From Metarhizobium sp017305935 (GTDB lineage Bacteria > Pseudomonadota > Alphaproteobacteria > Rhizobiales > Rhizobiaceae): a stretch of 64,000 bases of DNA. Positions within the stretch are counted from its first letter, which is position 1. Every line of letters starts with the position of its first letter. The position numbers and the translations under genes were made by a program. Below the pieces are notes generated by a model. It saw only the letters and a list, made by a program, of their open reading frames with translations, was not told the origin of the DNA and did not search any database. Where the stretch lies: positions 308,538-372,537 of the forward strand of contig NZ_JARRIR010000006.1 in the NCBI RefSeq assembly GCF_029601685.1. Reading direction: 5' to 3'. Shown one piece after another: positions 15,810 to 25,714 of this stretch.

Positions 15810-15833
15810 CTCACGGTCGAGGACACGAACGCA

Positions 15834-16436
15834 ATGCGCAGGCCGCGCCGCAAAGCCGAGGAAACGCGCGAGGATATTCTGCTGAAGGCGGAAGAACTGT
15901 TCCGCGCCCAGGGTTTCTCGAAGATTTCAATCGCGGACATCGCCGCAGCGCTGGGCATGTCGCCGGCAAATGTCTTCAAGCATTTCCATTCGAAGACGGA
16001 TCTGGCGGTCGCCATCACCGAGCGGCACATCAACCGCATGACCGCCCATATTGCCGCTCTCGACGTCATCGTCCCGCCGGGAGACCGGCTGTTGCGCGTC
16101 GCGCAGCGGCTGATGGAAAGCCATCTCGAAGACCTGCATCAAAGCCCCTATCTCTTCGAAATGGTGTTGATGACCGCCGACACCGACTTTCCCAGCGGCC
16201 GGCTCTACAAGCGGCTGCTGGAAGAAAAGTTCGAGACGATCATCCGCGCCGGCGTCGACGCCGGCATCTATCATTGCCCCGATCCGGCCGAGAGCGCCAA
16301 GGCCGTCAGCGCCGCTCTCGCCAGCGTTCTGCACCCCATCTTCCTGGTGCGGTGCCATCAGGAAGAACTGCCGGAACGATGCCGGATTCTTGTGGATCTG
16401 ATCAATACTGCACTGCAAAATCCGCTTGCCAGGTGA
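15834..16436 (+). CDS. TetR-family transcriptional regulator, probable repressor of the RND efflux genes
   Basis: A 200-residue regulator. The N-terminal DNA-binding domain (about 12-58) contains the helix-turn-helix ISIADIAAALGMSPANVFKH followed by FHSKTDL. The C-terminal helical domain should bind an inducer and dimerise. A perfect palindrome lies 49 bp upstream (15771-15785), suggesting autoregulation. The three efflux genes follow on the same strand after 209 bp, the usual arrangement for local control of RND pumps. The inducer is unknown. Confidence 0.9.
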   Translation: MRRPRRKAEETREDILLKAEELFRAQGFSKISIADIAAALGMSPANVFKHFHSKTDLAVAITERHINRMTAHIAALDVIVPPGDRLLRVAQRLMESHLEDLHQSPYLFEMVLMTADTDFPSGRLYKRLLEEKFETIIRAGVDAGIYHCPDPAESAKAVSAALASVLHPIFLVRCHQEELPERCRILVDLINTALQNPLAR

Positions 16437-16467
16437 CGATTCATAAGTTACGTCACTTTCACGACGA

Positions 16468-16490
16468 TGCCGGAGTCCTTCCGGCAATTT
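16468..16490 (+). terminator. Terminator-like hairpin after the tetR-type gene
   Basis: Perfect stem TGCCGGA (16468-16474) and TCCGGCA (16480-16486), 5-nt loop, followed by ATTT. It separates the regulator transcript from the efflux genes. Confidence 0.5.
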
Positions 16491-16501
16491 CAGTGGCGTG
16501 A

Positions 16502-16595
16502 AGTGTTGCAAATAGGTCGGCTCGATGAGAATTCGATGATCTGGAAAACGGACTTCAAAAAATTGGCCTTTGTAAATTTCACCTGAAGCAACACT
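16502..16595. promoter_or_regulatory. Promoter/operator region of the RND efflux operon
   Basis: AGTGTTGC at 16502-16509 and its exact complement GCAACACT at 16588-16595 flank an A+T-rich stretch 50-140 bp before the adaptor gene. The pair could be two operator half-sites or a long-range stem. No convincing -35/-10 pair was assigned. Confidence 0.35.
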
Positions 16596-16645
16596 CTCTT
16601 ACCGTGCCCGATCTGGCAGGTACACTTAATCGAATGGATATTCTC

Positions 16646-17857
16646 ATGGCCCGACGTCATGCGCTGATCATAGCCCTCCTTGCCGCTGCCGGCATGGTCG
16701 CCGGGTGCAACGAAAAAGGCGAGCAGAAGGCGGCCGGCGGCAACGGTGCAGCCGCCGCGCAGGAAACCCCTGTCAGCGTTGTCACCATGAAACAGCGCGA
16801 GCTGCCGTTTACCGCAAGGCTGCCCGGCCGCGCGGTCGCCTTCCAGACAGCGGAAATCCGCCCGCAGGTGTCCGGCGTCGTTACCTCCGTCGCCTTCAAG
16901 GAGGGCGGCACGGTCTCCAAGGGCGAGTTGCTCTACCAGATCGAGGACCGCAGCTATTCGGCGGCCCTTGCCCAGTCGCAGGCGGCGGTCGCCAAGGCGC
17001 AGGCCGCCGTGCCGACCGCCGAGACCAACCTTGCCCGCTACCAGCGCCTGGTGAACAGCGGCGCCACCCAGATTGAATACGAAAACGCCAAGGTGACCCT
17101 GCTGCAGGCCAAGGCAGACGTCGAATCCGCGCAGGCGGCACTGCGCTCTGCCGAGATCAACCTCGATTACACCAAGATCCGCGCCCCCTTCGACGGTATC
17201 GCCAGCGCCACCGGCATCAATGTCGGCAACGTCGTCACCGCCAACCAGACGACCTCGATGATGACGCTGCGCCAGATCAACCCGATCTATATCCAGCTCA
17301 CCGAATCGAGCACCAACCTGCTGAAGCTCGAGCGGATGCTCGCCTCCGGCGACCTCAAGGGATCGCCCAAGGATGCCGTCATCCGCCTGACGCTGGAAGA
17401 CGGCAACGAATACGACCATACCGGCACGCTCGACATGTCGGAAATGGCCGTCAGCGAAACCACCGGCACCTTCAACATCCGCGCCGTCTTCGAAAACCCG
17501 AACCGCCGCATCCTCCCGGGCATGTATGTCCGCGCCACCGTCGAGATCGGCCGCGAGACCGGCTACCTGATCCCGCAGCGCGCGGCGACGCGCGACGCGC
17601 GCGGCAAGCTGACCGCCCAGTTCGTCTCCGCCGAGAACACGGTCGAGGTCCGCACCTTCGAGGATGCGCGCACATCCAACAATTCCTGGCTGGTGACCAA
17701 GGGCATCAAGGACGGCGACAAGCTGATCGTCGATGGCTTCCAGTGGATCGGGCCCGGCGCCAAGGTCAAGCCGACCGAGGTGCAGATCGACGAGGACGGC
17801 CTGGTCATGGAGCAGACGGCACAGGCCGCGCCCGCCGCCCCGGCAGCCGCCAATTGA
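16646..17857 (+). CDS. RND efflux periplasmic adaptor (membrane fusion) lipoprotein
   Basis: Connects the inner-membrane RND pump to the outer-membrane channel. The 403-residue precursor has a lipoprotein signal, MARRHALIIALLAAAGMVAGC, predicting lipidation at C21. Then come the barrel-sandwich half ARLPGRAVAFQTAEIRPQVSG, an alpha-hairpin rich in Ala/Gln (about 90-160), the second lipoyl half TKIRAPFDGIAS, and beta-barrel and membrane-proximal domains. This is the HlyD/AcrA order. An in-frame ATG at 16634 is an alternative start; 16646 gives the cleaner lipoprotein signal. The pump gene follows after 136 bp. Confidence 0.93.
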   Translation: MARRHALIIALLAAAGMVAGCNEKGEQKAAGGNGAAAAQETPVSVVTMKQRELPFTARLPGRAVAFQTAEIRPQVSGVVTSVAFKEGGTVSKGELLYQIEDRSYSAALAQSQAAVAKAQAAVPTAETNLARYQRLVNSGATQIEYENAKVTLLQAKADVESAQAALRSAEINLDYTKIRAPFDGIASATGINVGNVVTANQTTSMMTLRQINPIYIQLTESSTNLLKLERMLASGDLKGSPKDAVIRLTLEDGNEYDHTGTLDMSEMAVSETTGTFNIRAVFENPNRRILPGMYVRATVEIGRETGYLIPQRAATRDARGKLTAQFVSAENTVEVRTFEDARTSNNSWLVTKGIKDGDKLIVDGFQWIGPGAKVKPTEVQIDEDGLVMEQTAQAAPAAPAAAN

Positions 17858-17993
17858 CGCCTGAAGCCCTGCGGCCCGCGCGCGCCACCCGCGCCGCAGG
17901 CCGCAGTTTCGATGTGTAGCAGCGCCTCCCGCGCGTGTCGCCCACCGACGCGCGGCGCTGCCGGAACCGTTCAGAACGCCTGGAAGAACCCGC

Positions 17994-20900
17994 ATGGCTC
18001 ATTTCTTCATCCAACGTCCGATCTTCGCCTGGGTCATCGCGATCGTCATCATGCTTGGGGGCGCACTGGCGATCTTCACGCTGTCGATCTCGCAATATCC
18101 GGAGATCGCGCCGACCACGGTGCGCATCACTGCCGCCTATAACGGCGCCAGCGCCGAAACCGTCGAGAAATCGGTGACGACCCTGATCGAGGACGGCATG
18201 ACGGGCCTCGACGACCTGACCTACATGACCTCGTCCTCGACCACCGGCAGCGCCGAAGTGTCGCTGACCTTCGGCAACTCGGTCAATCCCGACATCGCCC
18301 AGGTCCAGGTCCAGAACAAGCTGCAGCTCGTGCAGTCGCAGCTTCCCGACGTCGTCCAGCAGGCCGGCATCACCGTGTCGCGCTCGACGTCGAGCATCCT
18401 CATGGTCGGCGCGCTGGTCTCGGTCGACGGCAAGCGCAGCTCGGTCGATCTCGGCGACCTCGTCTCCAGCCAGATCGAGGACCAGATCAAGCGCCTGGAA
18501 GGCGTCGGCAGCATCAATATCTTCGGCTCGGGCTATGCCATGCGCATCTGGCTCGATCCGTTCAAGCTGCAGAAATACCAGTTGACCCCCGCCGACGTGA
18601 CTTCGGCGATCCAGGCGCAGAACACCCAGGTTTCCGTCGGGTCGCTCGGCGCCCAGCCGCTCGCGCGCGGCCAGCAGATCAACATCACCATCACCGCGCA
18701 GAGCCAGCTCAACACCGTCTCCGAATTCGAATCGATCATCCTCAAGGTCGAGAAGGATGGCGCCACCGTTCGCCTGAGCGACGTCGCCCGCATCGAGATC
18801 GGCGAGGAGAGCTATGGCGGCGCCACACGCGCCAACCGCATGCCCGCCAGCGGCTTCGCCGTCAACCTGGCGACCGGCGCCAACGCGCTCGATACCGCCG
18901 CCCGCGTCAAGGATGCGCTGAGCGCCATCGCGCCCACCCTGCCGCATGGTGTCGAGATCCAATATCCTTACGACACCACGCCCTTCGTCAAGCTGTCGAT
19001 CGAGAAGGTCGTCGAAACGCTCGTCGAAGCCATCGTGCTCGTCTTCGTGGTGCTGCTGATCTTCCTGCAGAACCTGCGCGCCACGCTGATTCCGATGATC
19101 GCCGTGCCGGTGGTGCTGCTCGGCACTTTCGGCATCCTGGCGATCACCGGCTACTCGATCAACACATTGACCATGTTCGCCATGGTTCTCGCCATCGGCT
19201 TGCTCGTCGACGACGCTATCGTCGTCGTCGAGAACGTCGAGCGAATCATGAGCGACGAGGGCCTGCCGCCGCGCGAGGCGACGGAAAAATCCATGGGCGA
19301 AATCACCGGCGCCATCATCGGCATCGCTCTGGTGCTGACCGCCGTGTTCATTCCCATGGCCTTCTTCGGCGGCTCGACCGGCATCATTTATCGCCAGTTC
19401 TCGGTCACCATCGTTTCGGCCATGCTGCTCTCCGCGCTGGTCGCCATCGTGCTGACGCCGGCGCTCTGCGCCACGATGCTGAAACCGATCGACCATCACA
19501 AGAAGGGCCGCGGCCCGGCCGCCTGGTTCAACCGCGGCTTCGACGCAACGACGCGCGGCTATGTCGGCACCATCGGCGTCCTGCTGAAATGGCCGGTGAC
19601 GGTCATCGCCGGCTTTCTGTGTATCGTCGGCGCCTGCGCCTTCCTGTTCACCAAGCTGCCCAGCTCCTTCTTGCCGCAGGAAGACCAGGGCGTGTTGTTG
19701 ACGATCATCCAGACGCCGACCGGCTCGACGACGCAACGCACCGAGGCCGTGCTGAAGAAGGTCGAGGACTACTTCCTCGAAAAGGAAAAGGGCAACATCA
19801 CCGCGGTCTTCGGCGTGCTCGGCTTTTCCTTCTCCGGCACCGGCCAGAACAACGCCATCGTCTTCACCAAGCTGAAGGATTTCGCCGAGCGCAAGAATCC
19901 GGACCAGTCGGCGCAGGCGATCGTCGGCCGCGCCATGGGCTATTTCTTCACCTTGCGCGACGCCCAGGTCTTCCCGCTGGCCCCGCCTGCGATTCCCGGC
20001 CTCGGTACGTCGAGCGGCTTCTCCATGTATCTGGTCGATAGCGGCAAGCACGGCAACGACGCCCTGACCGAAGCCTCCAAGAAGCTCATCCAGCTCGGCA
20101 ATTCCAGCGGCAAGGTGGTGGCGCTGCGCTCCAACAGCCGCGATGCGGAAACGCAGATGAAGATCCTGCTCGACCAGGAGAAGCTCGGCGCCATGGGCGT
20201 GGATCTGGCCTCGGTCAACTCGATGCTGTCGACGATCTTCGCCGGTCGCGACGTCAACGACTTCACGCTCAACAACGAGCTGAAGCCGGTCTATGTCCAG
20301 GGCGACGCGCCGTTCCGCATGCAGCCGGACGATCTGCAATACTGGTATGCCCGCAACCAGCAGGGCGAGATGGTGCCGTTCTCCGCCTTCAGCCGTCTGG
20401 ACTGGATTACCGGTCCGCCGGCGCTGGCGCGCTTCAACGGCAGCAGCGCCATCTCGCTCGACGGCAGCGCCGCGCCCGGCGTCAGCTCCGGCGACGCCAT
20501 GAACGAGATCGAACGGCTGACGGCCGGGATGGAAGGCGGCTATACCGTCGCCTGGCAGGGAATATCCTATCAGGAGCGTCTGTCCGGTTCGCAGGCGCCG
20601 ATGCTCTATGCGCTGTCGGTCCTGGTCGTCTTCCTCTGCCTTGCCGCGCTCTATGAAAGCTGGTCCATCCCCTTCTCGGTCATCATGGCAGTGCCGATCG
20701 GGGTGCTGGGCGCGTTGGGGGCAGCGATCCTGTTCGGCCAGTCGAACGACGTCTATTTCAAGGTCGGCCTGCTGACCACAATCGGCCTGGCGGCGAAGAA
20801 CGCGATCCTGATCGTCGAATTCGCCAAGGACCGGCAAGCCGCGGGAGCGGGAATCATCGATGCGACGCTGGAGGCGGCGCGGTTGCGCCTGCGACCCATC

Positions 20901-21092
20901 ATCATGACCTCGCTCGCCTTCATTCTCGGCGTGGTTCCGCTGGCGATCGCAACCGGGGCGGGTTCTGCCGCGCAGAATGCCATCGGCATCGGGGTGCTCG
21001 GGGGTATGCTTTCTGCAACACTCCTCGGAATTTTCTTCGTACCCTCCTTCTTTGTGGTGGTTCGCAGGGTTTTCGGAAGTGCAAGGCGTTAA
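17994..21092 (+). CDS. RND (HAE1-type) multidrug efflux pump, inner-membrane subunit
   Basis: Proton-driven trimeric exporter of 1032 residues, the normal AcrB/MexB length. It starts MAHFFIQRPIFAWVIAIVIM (TM1) and has ISQYPEIAPTTV. The proton-relay aspartates appear in LLVDDAIVVVENVERI (TM4) and the matching lysine in GLAAKNAILIVEFAKD (TM10). The two large periplasmic loops are complete. The substrate range cannot be read from sequence, but the HAE1 subfamily exports hydrophobic and amphiphilic drugs. It is second in the adaptor-pump-channel series and is presumably repressed by the upstream TetR protein. Confidence 0.95.
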   Translation: MAHFFIQRPIFAWVIAIVIMLGGALAIFTLSISQYPEIAPTTVRITAAYNGASAETVEKSVTTLIEDGMTGLDDLTYMTSSSTTGSAEVSLTFGNSVNPDIAQVQVQNKLQLVQSQLPDVVQQAGITVSRSTSSILMVGALVSVDGKRSSVDLGDLVSSQIEDQIKRLEGVGSINIFGSGYAMRIWLDPFKLQKYQLTPADVTSAIQAQNTQVSVGSLGAQPLARGQQINITITAQSQLNTVSEFESIILKVEKDGATVRLSDVARIEIGEESYGGATRANRMPASGFAVNLATGANALDTAARVKDALSAIAPTLPHGVEIQYPYDTTPFVKLSIEKVVETLVEAIVLVFVVLLIFLQNLRATLIPMIAVPVVLLGTFGILAITGYSINTLTMFAMVLAIGLLVDDAIVVVENVERIMSDEGLPPREATEKSMGEITGAIIGIALVLTAVFIPMAFFGGSTGIIYRQFSVTIVSAMLLSALVAIVLTPALCATMLKPIDHHKKGRGPAAWFNRGFDATTRGYVGTIGVLLKWPVTVIAGFLCIVGACAFLFTKLPSSFLPQEDQGVLLTIIQTPTGSTTQRTEAVLKKVEDYFLEKEKGNITAVFGVLGFSFSGTGQNNAIVFTKLKDFAERKNPDQSAQAIVGRAMGYFFTLRDAQVFPLAPPAIPGLGTSSGFSMYLVDSGKHGNDALTEASKKLIQLGNSSGKVVALRSNSRDAETQMKILLDQEKLGAMGVDLASVNSMLSTIFAGRDVNDFTLNNELKPVYVQGDAPFRMQPDDLQYWYARNQQGEMVPFSAFSRLDWITGPPALARFNGSSAISLDGSAAPGVSSGDAMNEIERLTAGMEGGYTVAWQGISYQERLSGSQAPMLYALSVLVVFLCLAALYESWSIPFSVIMAVPIGVLGALGAAILFGQSNDVYFKVGLLTTIGLAAKNAILIVEFAKDRQAAGAGIIDATLEAARLRLRPIIMTSLAFILGVVPLAIATGAGSAAQNAIGIGVLGGMLSATLLGIFFVPSFFVVVRRVFGSARR

Positions 21093-21234
21093 AATTTCAT
21101 GTACGCCTGCACTCCGGGGATTCGAAAACATGTTGCAGACCGGATGGTTCAAGGCCGGCAAGCTGAAAGCATAATGGGCGCCGCCGGTGCGTAACGACCG
21201 GCAGGCTGAACTATGAAATGTGTAGGATAAGAAG

Positions 21235-22695
21235 ATGATGTCCATTCGAGCTGCCGCCGCCTTCGCCGGTCTGTTGACGCTGTCGGGCTGCGTAGTCGGT
21301 CCTGATCACCAGGCGCCGGAGATGGTGCTTCCGGCCAAATTCGCAGAAGGCGGTGTCAAGTCCAATGGCGATATCGCCATGAAGGACTGGTGGACCGCAT
21401 TCCGCGACAAGCGCCTGAACGGTTATGTCGTCCAGGGCCAGGAACAGAACCTGACGATCCTCCAGGCACTTGAGCGCATCAATGCCGCCGAGGCCAACGT
21501 CGTCTCCGCCGGCGCCGGCGCATTGCCGCAAGGGCAGCTTGGTGCCTCGCATACGGTCAGCGGACAAGGCGGTAGCCGGAACCTGCGCACGCAGACGGAT
21601 GTCCGCAACATCTCCAGCGGCAGCCTGTCGGTATCCTGGCTGCTCGACCTGTTCGGCCAGTATGCCCGAGCACGCGAAAGTGCCGTGGCCTCGCTGGACG
21701 CGGCCTATGCCGATATCGACATCGCGCGGCTGACCCTGCTGTCCAACGTCGTCTCGGCCTATATCGATGCGCGTTACTACCAGGAACTGCTGGCGATTTC
21801 CCGCAAGAACCTGGCGTCCCGCCGCGAGACGCTGAACCTCACGCGCTTCCAGCTCGAAGCCGGCGCCGCTTCCCGCCTCGACGTCGTGCAGGCAGAAGGT
21901 CTGGTCAACTCGACGCTGTCGGAAATCCCGGGGCTCGAAACCCGCTTCCGCGTTTCCGTGCATCGCGTCTCGACATTGCTTGGCCTGCCAGCCTCGACGC
22001 TGATCGGCGACATGCAGAAGAGCGGCGGCCAGCCGGTGGCGCGCATGAATGTCCGTGCCGGCGTCCCGGCCGATCTCATCCGCAATCGTCCCGACATCCG
22101 CCGGGCGGAGCGCGAACTGGCGGCGGCCGTCGCCAATATCGGCGTCGCCGAAGCGCAGCTCTATCCGTCGATCACGCTGGGCGGCAGCATCCAGCCGAGC
22201 TATCTCGGCTCCAGCTCGATCAAGGGCGGCCTCGTCAACTGGTCGTTCGGCCCGAGCATTACGCTTCCGATCCTGGATGGCGGCCGCCTGAAGGCCGGTG
22301 TCGATATCGCCAAGTCCAATGCCAAGACGCAGTATCTGGTCTGGAAGGCGACGGTTCTGAACGGCGTCGAAGAGGTCGAGAACGCGCTCGCCGCCGTCTC
22401 GCGCGATGCCCAGACGGTCTCGGCGCTGCGCGCCCAGGTTCGCTCCTACGAAGAAGCCCTGACGCTGGCCACCGCCAGCTACAAGGACGGCGCCTCCTCG
22501 CTGCTCGACGTGCTCGACGCCCAGCGTCAGGTCTCGGCGGCGCAGACGAGCCTCGCCCAGGCGATCCAGCAGCAGGCCCGCGACTACGTTTCGCTCAACG
22601 TCGCCATTGGCGGCGGCTATTCGCCGGACGGCAGTTCGCCCGCGGTCCAGAAGGTCGTCGCGACCAAGACGACCAAGGTCGTCGTCGCCAACTGA
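21235..22695 (+). CDS. RND outer-membrane channel lipoprotein (NodT/OprM type)
   Basis: TolC-like outer-membrane factor completing the efflux system. The 486-residue precursor has a lipoprotein signal ending LLTLSGC, with C19 as the lipidation site, then the family hallmark VVGPDHQAPE. Two OEP repeats follow, containing SWLLDLFGQYARARESA and a second-repeat motif LPILDGGRLKAGVDIA. TSLAQAIQQQARDYVSLNVAIGGGY near the end is typical, although only part of that stretch is strictly conserved. A T-rich bidirectional terminator lies 45 bp after the stop. Confidence 0.94.
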   Translation: MMSIRAAAAFAGLLTLSGCVVGPDHQAPEMVLPAKFAEGGVKSNGDIAMKDWWTAFRDKRLNGYVVQGQEQNLTILQALERINAAEANVVSAGAGALPQGQLGASHTVSGQGGSRNLRTQTDVRNISSGSLSVSWLLDLFGQYARARESAVASLDAAYADIDIARLTLLSNVVSAYIDARYYQELLAISRKNLASRRETLNLTRFQLEAGAASRLDVVQAEGLVNSTLSEIPGLETRFRVSVHRVSTLLGLPASTLIGDMQKSGGQPVARMNVRAGVPADLIRNRPDIRRAERELAAAVANIGVAEAQLYPSITLGGSIQPSYLGSSSIKGGLVNWSFGPSITLPILDGGRLKAGVDIAKSNAKTQYLVWKATVLNGVEEVENALAAVSRDAQTVSALRAQVRSYEEALTLATASYKDGASSLLDVLDAQRQVSAAQTSLAQAIQQQARDYVSLNVAIGGGYSPDGSSPAVQKVVATKTTKVVVAN

Positions 22696-22737
22696 TGGAC
22701 GGGGTGGCGCGATTCGCGCCGCTCTTTTCGAAACATG

Positions 22738-22776
22738 GAAAAAGCCCCGCCCGGTTGTTCGAGCGGGGCTTTTCTT
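22738..22776. terminator. Bidirectional intrinsic terminator
   Basis: Stem AAAGCCCCGC (22741-22750) and GCGGGGCTTT (22763-22772) with flanking A and T runs on the two sides. It serves both the efflux operon (+) and the converging sugar ABC operon (-). Confidence 0.85.
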
Positions 22777-22796
22777 TTGGCGACAGCCCGGATTCG

Positions 22797-23855
22797 TCAG
22801 GATACCCGAACGCCGTCCGGGCCGAAGGCGTGCAATTGCGCCTGCGGAAAGGCGATGGCGATCTCACCGCGATAGGCAAGCGCGGCTCGGTCGAGGGTGA
22901 AAATCTTCAGCGGCAGGCCATGCAGCGACAGGTGCAGGATGATGCCGAAGCCGGTCGGTTCGATCAGGTCAACACGGGCGGAAAGACCGGTCGCTGTGTC
23001 CGAGATTGTCACATGCTCGGGGCGGATGCCGAGCGTCATCGACGTTCCCTCGACAAGCGGCAAGGGGCCGGCCAGCGGCACCACGGTCCCGTCCTTGAGG
23101 CGCGCTGCACCGCCGGCATAGGTGGCGTCGAGGAAATTCATGCCGGGCGAGCCGATGAAGCCGGCGACGAACAGGTTGGCTGGGCGGTCATAGAGATCGA
23201 GCGGGCTGCCGACCTGCTGCACCACCCCGCCATGCATGGCAACGATCCGGTCCGCCAGCGTCATCGCCTCGATCTGGTCGTGGGTCACGTAGATCGAGGT
23301 CGCCTTGAGGTCGCCATGCATCTTCTTGATTTCGGCACGCATCTGCTCGCGCAGGCGGGCATCGAGGTTCGACAACGGCTCATCGAACAGGAAGGCCTTG
23401 GGCTGGCGCACGATGGCGCGGCCCATGGCGACGCGCTGGCGCTGACCACCGGAAAGCGCCTTGGGACGACGCTCCAGGAAGGGTTCGAGACCGAGTTTCG
23501 CCGCCGCGCCGGCGATCGCCTTATCGATCTTTTCCTTGGCGGTTTTACGCAGGCGCAGGCTATAGCTCATATTGCCGGCGACATTCATGTGCGGATAGAG
23601 CGCATAGGACTGAAACACCATGGCGATATCGCGGTCCTTGGGCGGCAGCTCGTTGACGCGATTGCCGGAAATGCGGATCTCGCCGTCGGTGACCTCTTCG
23701 AGGCCGGCGACCATGCGCAGCAATGTGGATTTGCCGCAACCCGATGGGCCGACGAGCACGATGAACTCGCCGTCGCGGATGCGCAGATCGACCCCGTGCA
23801 GCACCTTGACGGCGCCATAGGATTTCTGGACGTTTTCAATATCGATCGAAGCCAT
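22797..23855 (-). CDS. CUT1 sugar ABC transporter ATPase (MalK/UgpC type)
   Basis: Energises sugar uptake from the cytoplasmic side. The 352 residues contain Walker A GPSGCGKST, Q-loop FQSYALYPHM, signature LSGGQRQRVAMGRA, Walker B FLFDEPLSNLD and the switch histidine in YVTHDQIEAMT. The MalK-type C-terminal regulatory/OB-fold domain (about 235-352) contains LGIRPEHV. It is the last gene of the operon that begins at 28903 and lies 4 bp after the permease gene. Confidence 0.95.
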   Translation of the reverse strand: MASIDIENVQKSYGAVKVLHGVDLRIRDGEFIVLVGPSGCGKSTLLRMVAGLEEVTDGEIRISGNRVNELPPKDRDIAMVFQSYALYPHMNVAGNMSYSLRLRKTAKEKIDKAIAGAAAKLGLEPFLERRPKALSGGQRQRVAMGRAIVRQPKAFLFDEPLSNLDARLREQMRAEIKKMHGDLKATSIYVTHDQIEAMTLADRIVAMHGGVVQQVGSPLDLYDRPANLFVAGFIGSPGMNFLDATYAGGAARLKDGTVVPLAGPLPLVEGTSMTLGIRPEHVTISDTATGLSARVDLIEPTGFGIILHLSLHGLPLKIFTLDRAALAYRGEIAIAFPQAQLHAFGPDGVRVS

Positions 23856-23859
23856 GGGA

Positions 23860-24690
23860 TCAACCTTTGACCGCGCCAGCCGTCAGGCCCTGCACGAGAT
23901 AACGCTGGATGAGAAGGAAGAAGAGGCCGGCGGGGATGAGCGCGAGAATGCCGGCCGCCATCATCTGCCCGAAATCGACCGAGAATTTCGACACGAAGGT
24001 CAAAAGCCCGACAGGGAAGGTGGCGGCGGCATTGCCGTTGATCAGCATCAGCGCGAAGAGCAGCTCGCTCCAGGCGGCGGTGAAGACGAAGCCGAGCGTC
24101 GCTGCGATGCCGGGCAAGGTCAGCGGCAGGATGATCTGCCGGAAGGCGACAAACTGCGTCGCCCCGTCGATCATCGCCGCCTCCTCCAAATCCTTGGGAA
24201 TGCCGTCGAAGAAGGACTGCATCAGGAAGGTGGCGAATGGGACGTTGAAGGCAGTGTAAACGATGACGAGGCCGGTCAGGCTGTTGGTCAGGCCAATGGG
24301 CGAGAGGATCTTGAAGATCGGCGCCACCAGCATGACCAGCGGAAACATCTGCGTCAGCAGCATCAAGGCCACGATCAGGTATTTTCCGCGAAAGCCGAAG
24401 CGCGACAGGGCATAGCCTGACAGCGAGGCTGCGATCGTCACGACGATAGCGGTGGAGGCCGAGACGATCAGGCTGTTCTTGAAGAAGGTCGGGAAATCGC
24501 TGTGGCGCAGCACGAAGCCATAATGCTCGAAGGTGGTGCGAGACGGCCAGAGCCGCACGCCTTCGGTATAGAGCAGATCGTTCGGCGTCACCGAGACCTT
24601 GAACAGCCAGAAGAGTGGAAACAGGGCGAAGGCGATGTAGATCAGTATCGCCAGGCGATGGGCCAGCAGCGGCAGGAGCGACCGTCTCAT
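23860..24690 (-). CDS. CUT1 sugar ABC transporter permease (MalG type)
   Basis: Inner-membrane permease of 276 residues with six predicted membrane segments. The EAA loop that docks on the ATPase is visible as DLEEAAMIDGATQFVAFRQI, followed by LPLTLPGIAAT. The end VQGLTAGAVKG is the usual MalG-type C-terminus. It lies between the MalF-type and ATPase genes with gaps of only 4 bp on each side, so it is co-translated with them. Confidence 0.95.
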   Translation of the reverse strand: MRRSLLPLLAHRLAILIYIAFALFPLFWLFKVSVTPNDLLYTEGVRLWPSRTTFEHYGFVLRHSDFPTFFKNSLIVSASTAIVVTIAASLSGYALSRFGFRGKYLIVALMLLTQMFPLVMLVAPIFKILSPIGLTNSLTGLVIVYTAFNVPFATFLMQSFFDGIPKDLEEAAMIDGATQFVAFRQIILPLTLPGIAATLGFVFTAAWSELLFALMLINGNAAATFPVGLLTFVSKFSVDFGQMMAAGILALIPAGLFFLLIQRYLVQGLTAGAVKG

Positions 24691-24694
24691 GGGC

Positions 24695-25630
24695 TCAGTC
24701 CTTATTCAAAAGCGTCTGGCGCAGCAGGATGATCAGCAGCGAATAGGCAAGCAGCAGCAGGAGCAGCACCAGCGCCACCGCCGAGGCATAGCCGAAATCC
24801 AACCGCTTGAAGGCCTGGGTGAAGATGTAGCTGGCGACGATCTGCGTCTTGTCGGCCGGCCCGCCGCCGGTCATGACCACGATCAGGTCGGCGAAATTCG
24901 AGATCCAGACGGTGCGCAGGAGCACGGTGATAGCGATCGTCGGCGCCAGGAAGGGCAGGGTGATCGAGCCGAAGCGCTGCCACCAGCCGGCGCCGTCGAT
25001 TTCGGCGGCCTCGTAGAGATCGCGCGGGATCGCCTGAAGTGCCGCCAGCAGGGTGATGGCGAAGAAGGGAATGCCCCACCAGACATTGGCGACGATCGGC
25101 CCCCACATCGCATGGTTCGGATCCGAGAGGATATTGCCGGGCTCGCTCATCAGCCCCAGGCCATAGAGCCAGTGCGGGATCGGCCCGATGACCGGATTGA
25201 ACAGCCAGGCCCAGTTGAGGCCGGCGAGGAAGGACGGCACCGCCCAGGGCAGGAAAACCAGCGCCTGCGCGATGCCGCGGCCGGTGAACGGCTTGTCGAG
25301 CAGCAAAGCGAGGATCAGGCCGAAGATGAATTGCAGGAAGACCGAAGCGCCGGTCCACCACAGCGTATTGCGCAAGGCTCCGTAGAACGCCTTGTCCTTC
25401 GCAAGCTCGCGAAAATGGTCGAGACCGATGAAGCCGCCGGAAAACGGATTGAGCAGTTGGATATCGCGGAAGGCATAGGAAATACCGATCGTCAGCGGCA
25501 CCAGCATGACCGCGACGATCAGGATCAGCGCCGGGGCACTGTAGAGATAGGGCTGGGCGGCGTCGGCCAGACGCGCAAGCCACGGCTTCCGGTCGCGGCG
25601 CGCAAACGACGCATCGGCTTGAAATGTCAT
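24695..25630 (-). CDS. CUT1 sugar ABC transporter permease (MalF type)
   Basis: A 311-residue permease partner. It has a cytoplasmic N-terminus, first membrane segment near 30-52 and the EAA loop DLYEAAEIDGAGWWQRFGSI followed by LPFLAPTIAIT. The frame is open upstream, but the ATG at 25630 has GAGGGGAA in front and gives the natural N-terminus. The binding-protein gene is 84 bp upstream. The substrate is probably an oligosaccharide or modified sugar, judged only from the CUT1 family. Confidence 0.94.
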   Translation of the reverse strand: MTFQADASFARRDRKPWLARLADAAQPYLYSAPALILIVAVMLVPLTIGISYAFRDIQLLNPFSGGFIGLDHFRELAKDKAFYGALRNTLWWTGASVFLQFIFGLILALLLDKPFTGRGIAQALVFLPWAVPSFLAGLNWAWLFNPVIGPIPHWLYGLGLMSEPGNILSDPNHAMWGPIVANVWWGIPFFAITLLAALQAIPRDLYEAAEIDGAGWWQRFGSITLPFLAPTIAITVLLRTVWISNFADLIVVMTGGGPADKTQIVASYIFTQAFKRLDFGYASAVALVLLLLLLAYSLLIILLRQTLLNKD

Positions 25631-25714
25631 CGGCCAAATTCCCCTCGCGGCGTTTTCTCGCCGTCTGTCGGCAGGATGGGGCGGCGATGGTCTGCCCACC
25701 GCCGCCAGAAGGAT

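Noticed and set aside
17805..21245. Very long open frame on the minus strand (over 1100 codons)
   Set aside because: It lies opposite the RND pump gene, its product is low-complexity Asp/Arg/His-rich and matches no family. This is a high-GC antisense shadow.
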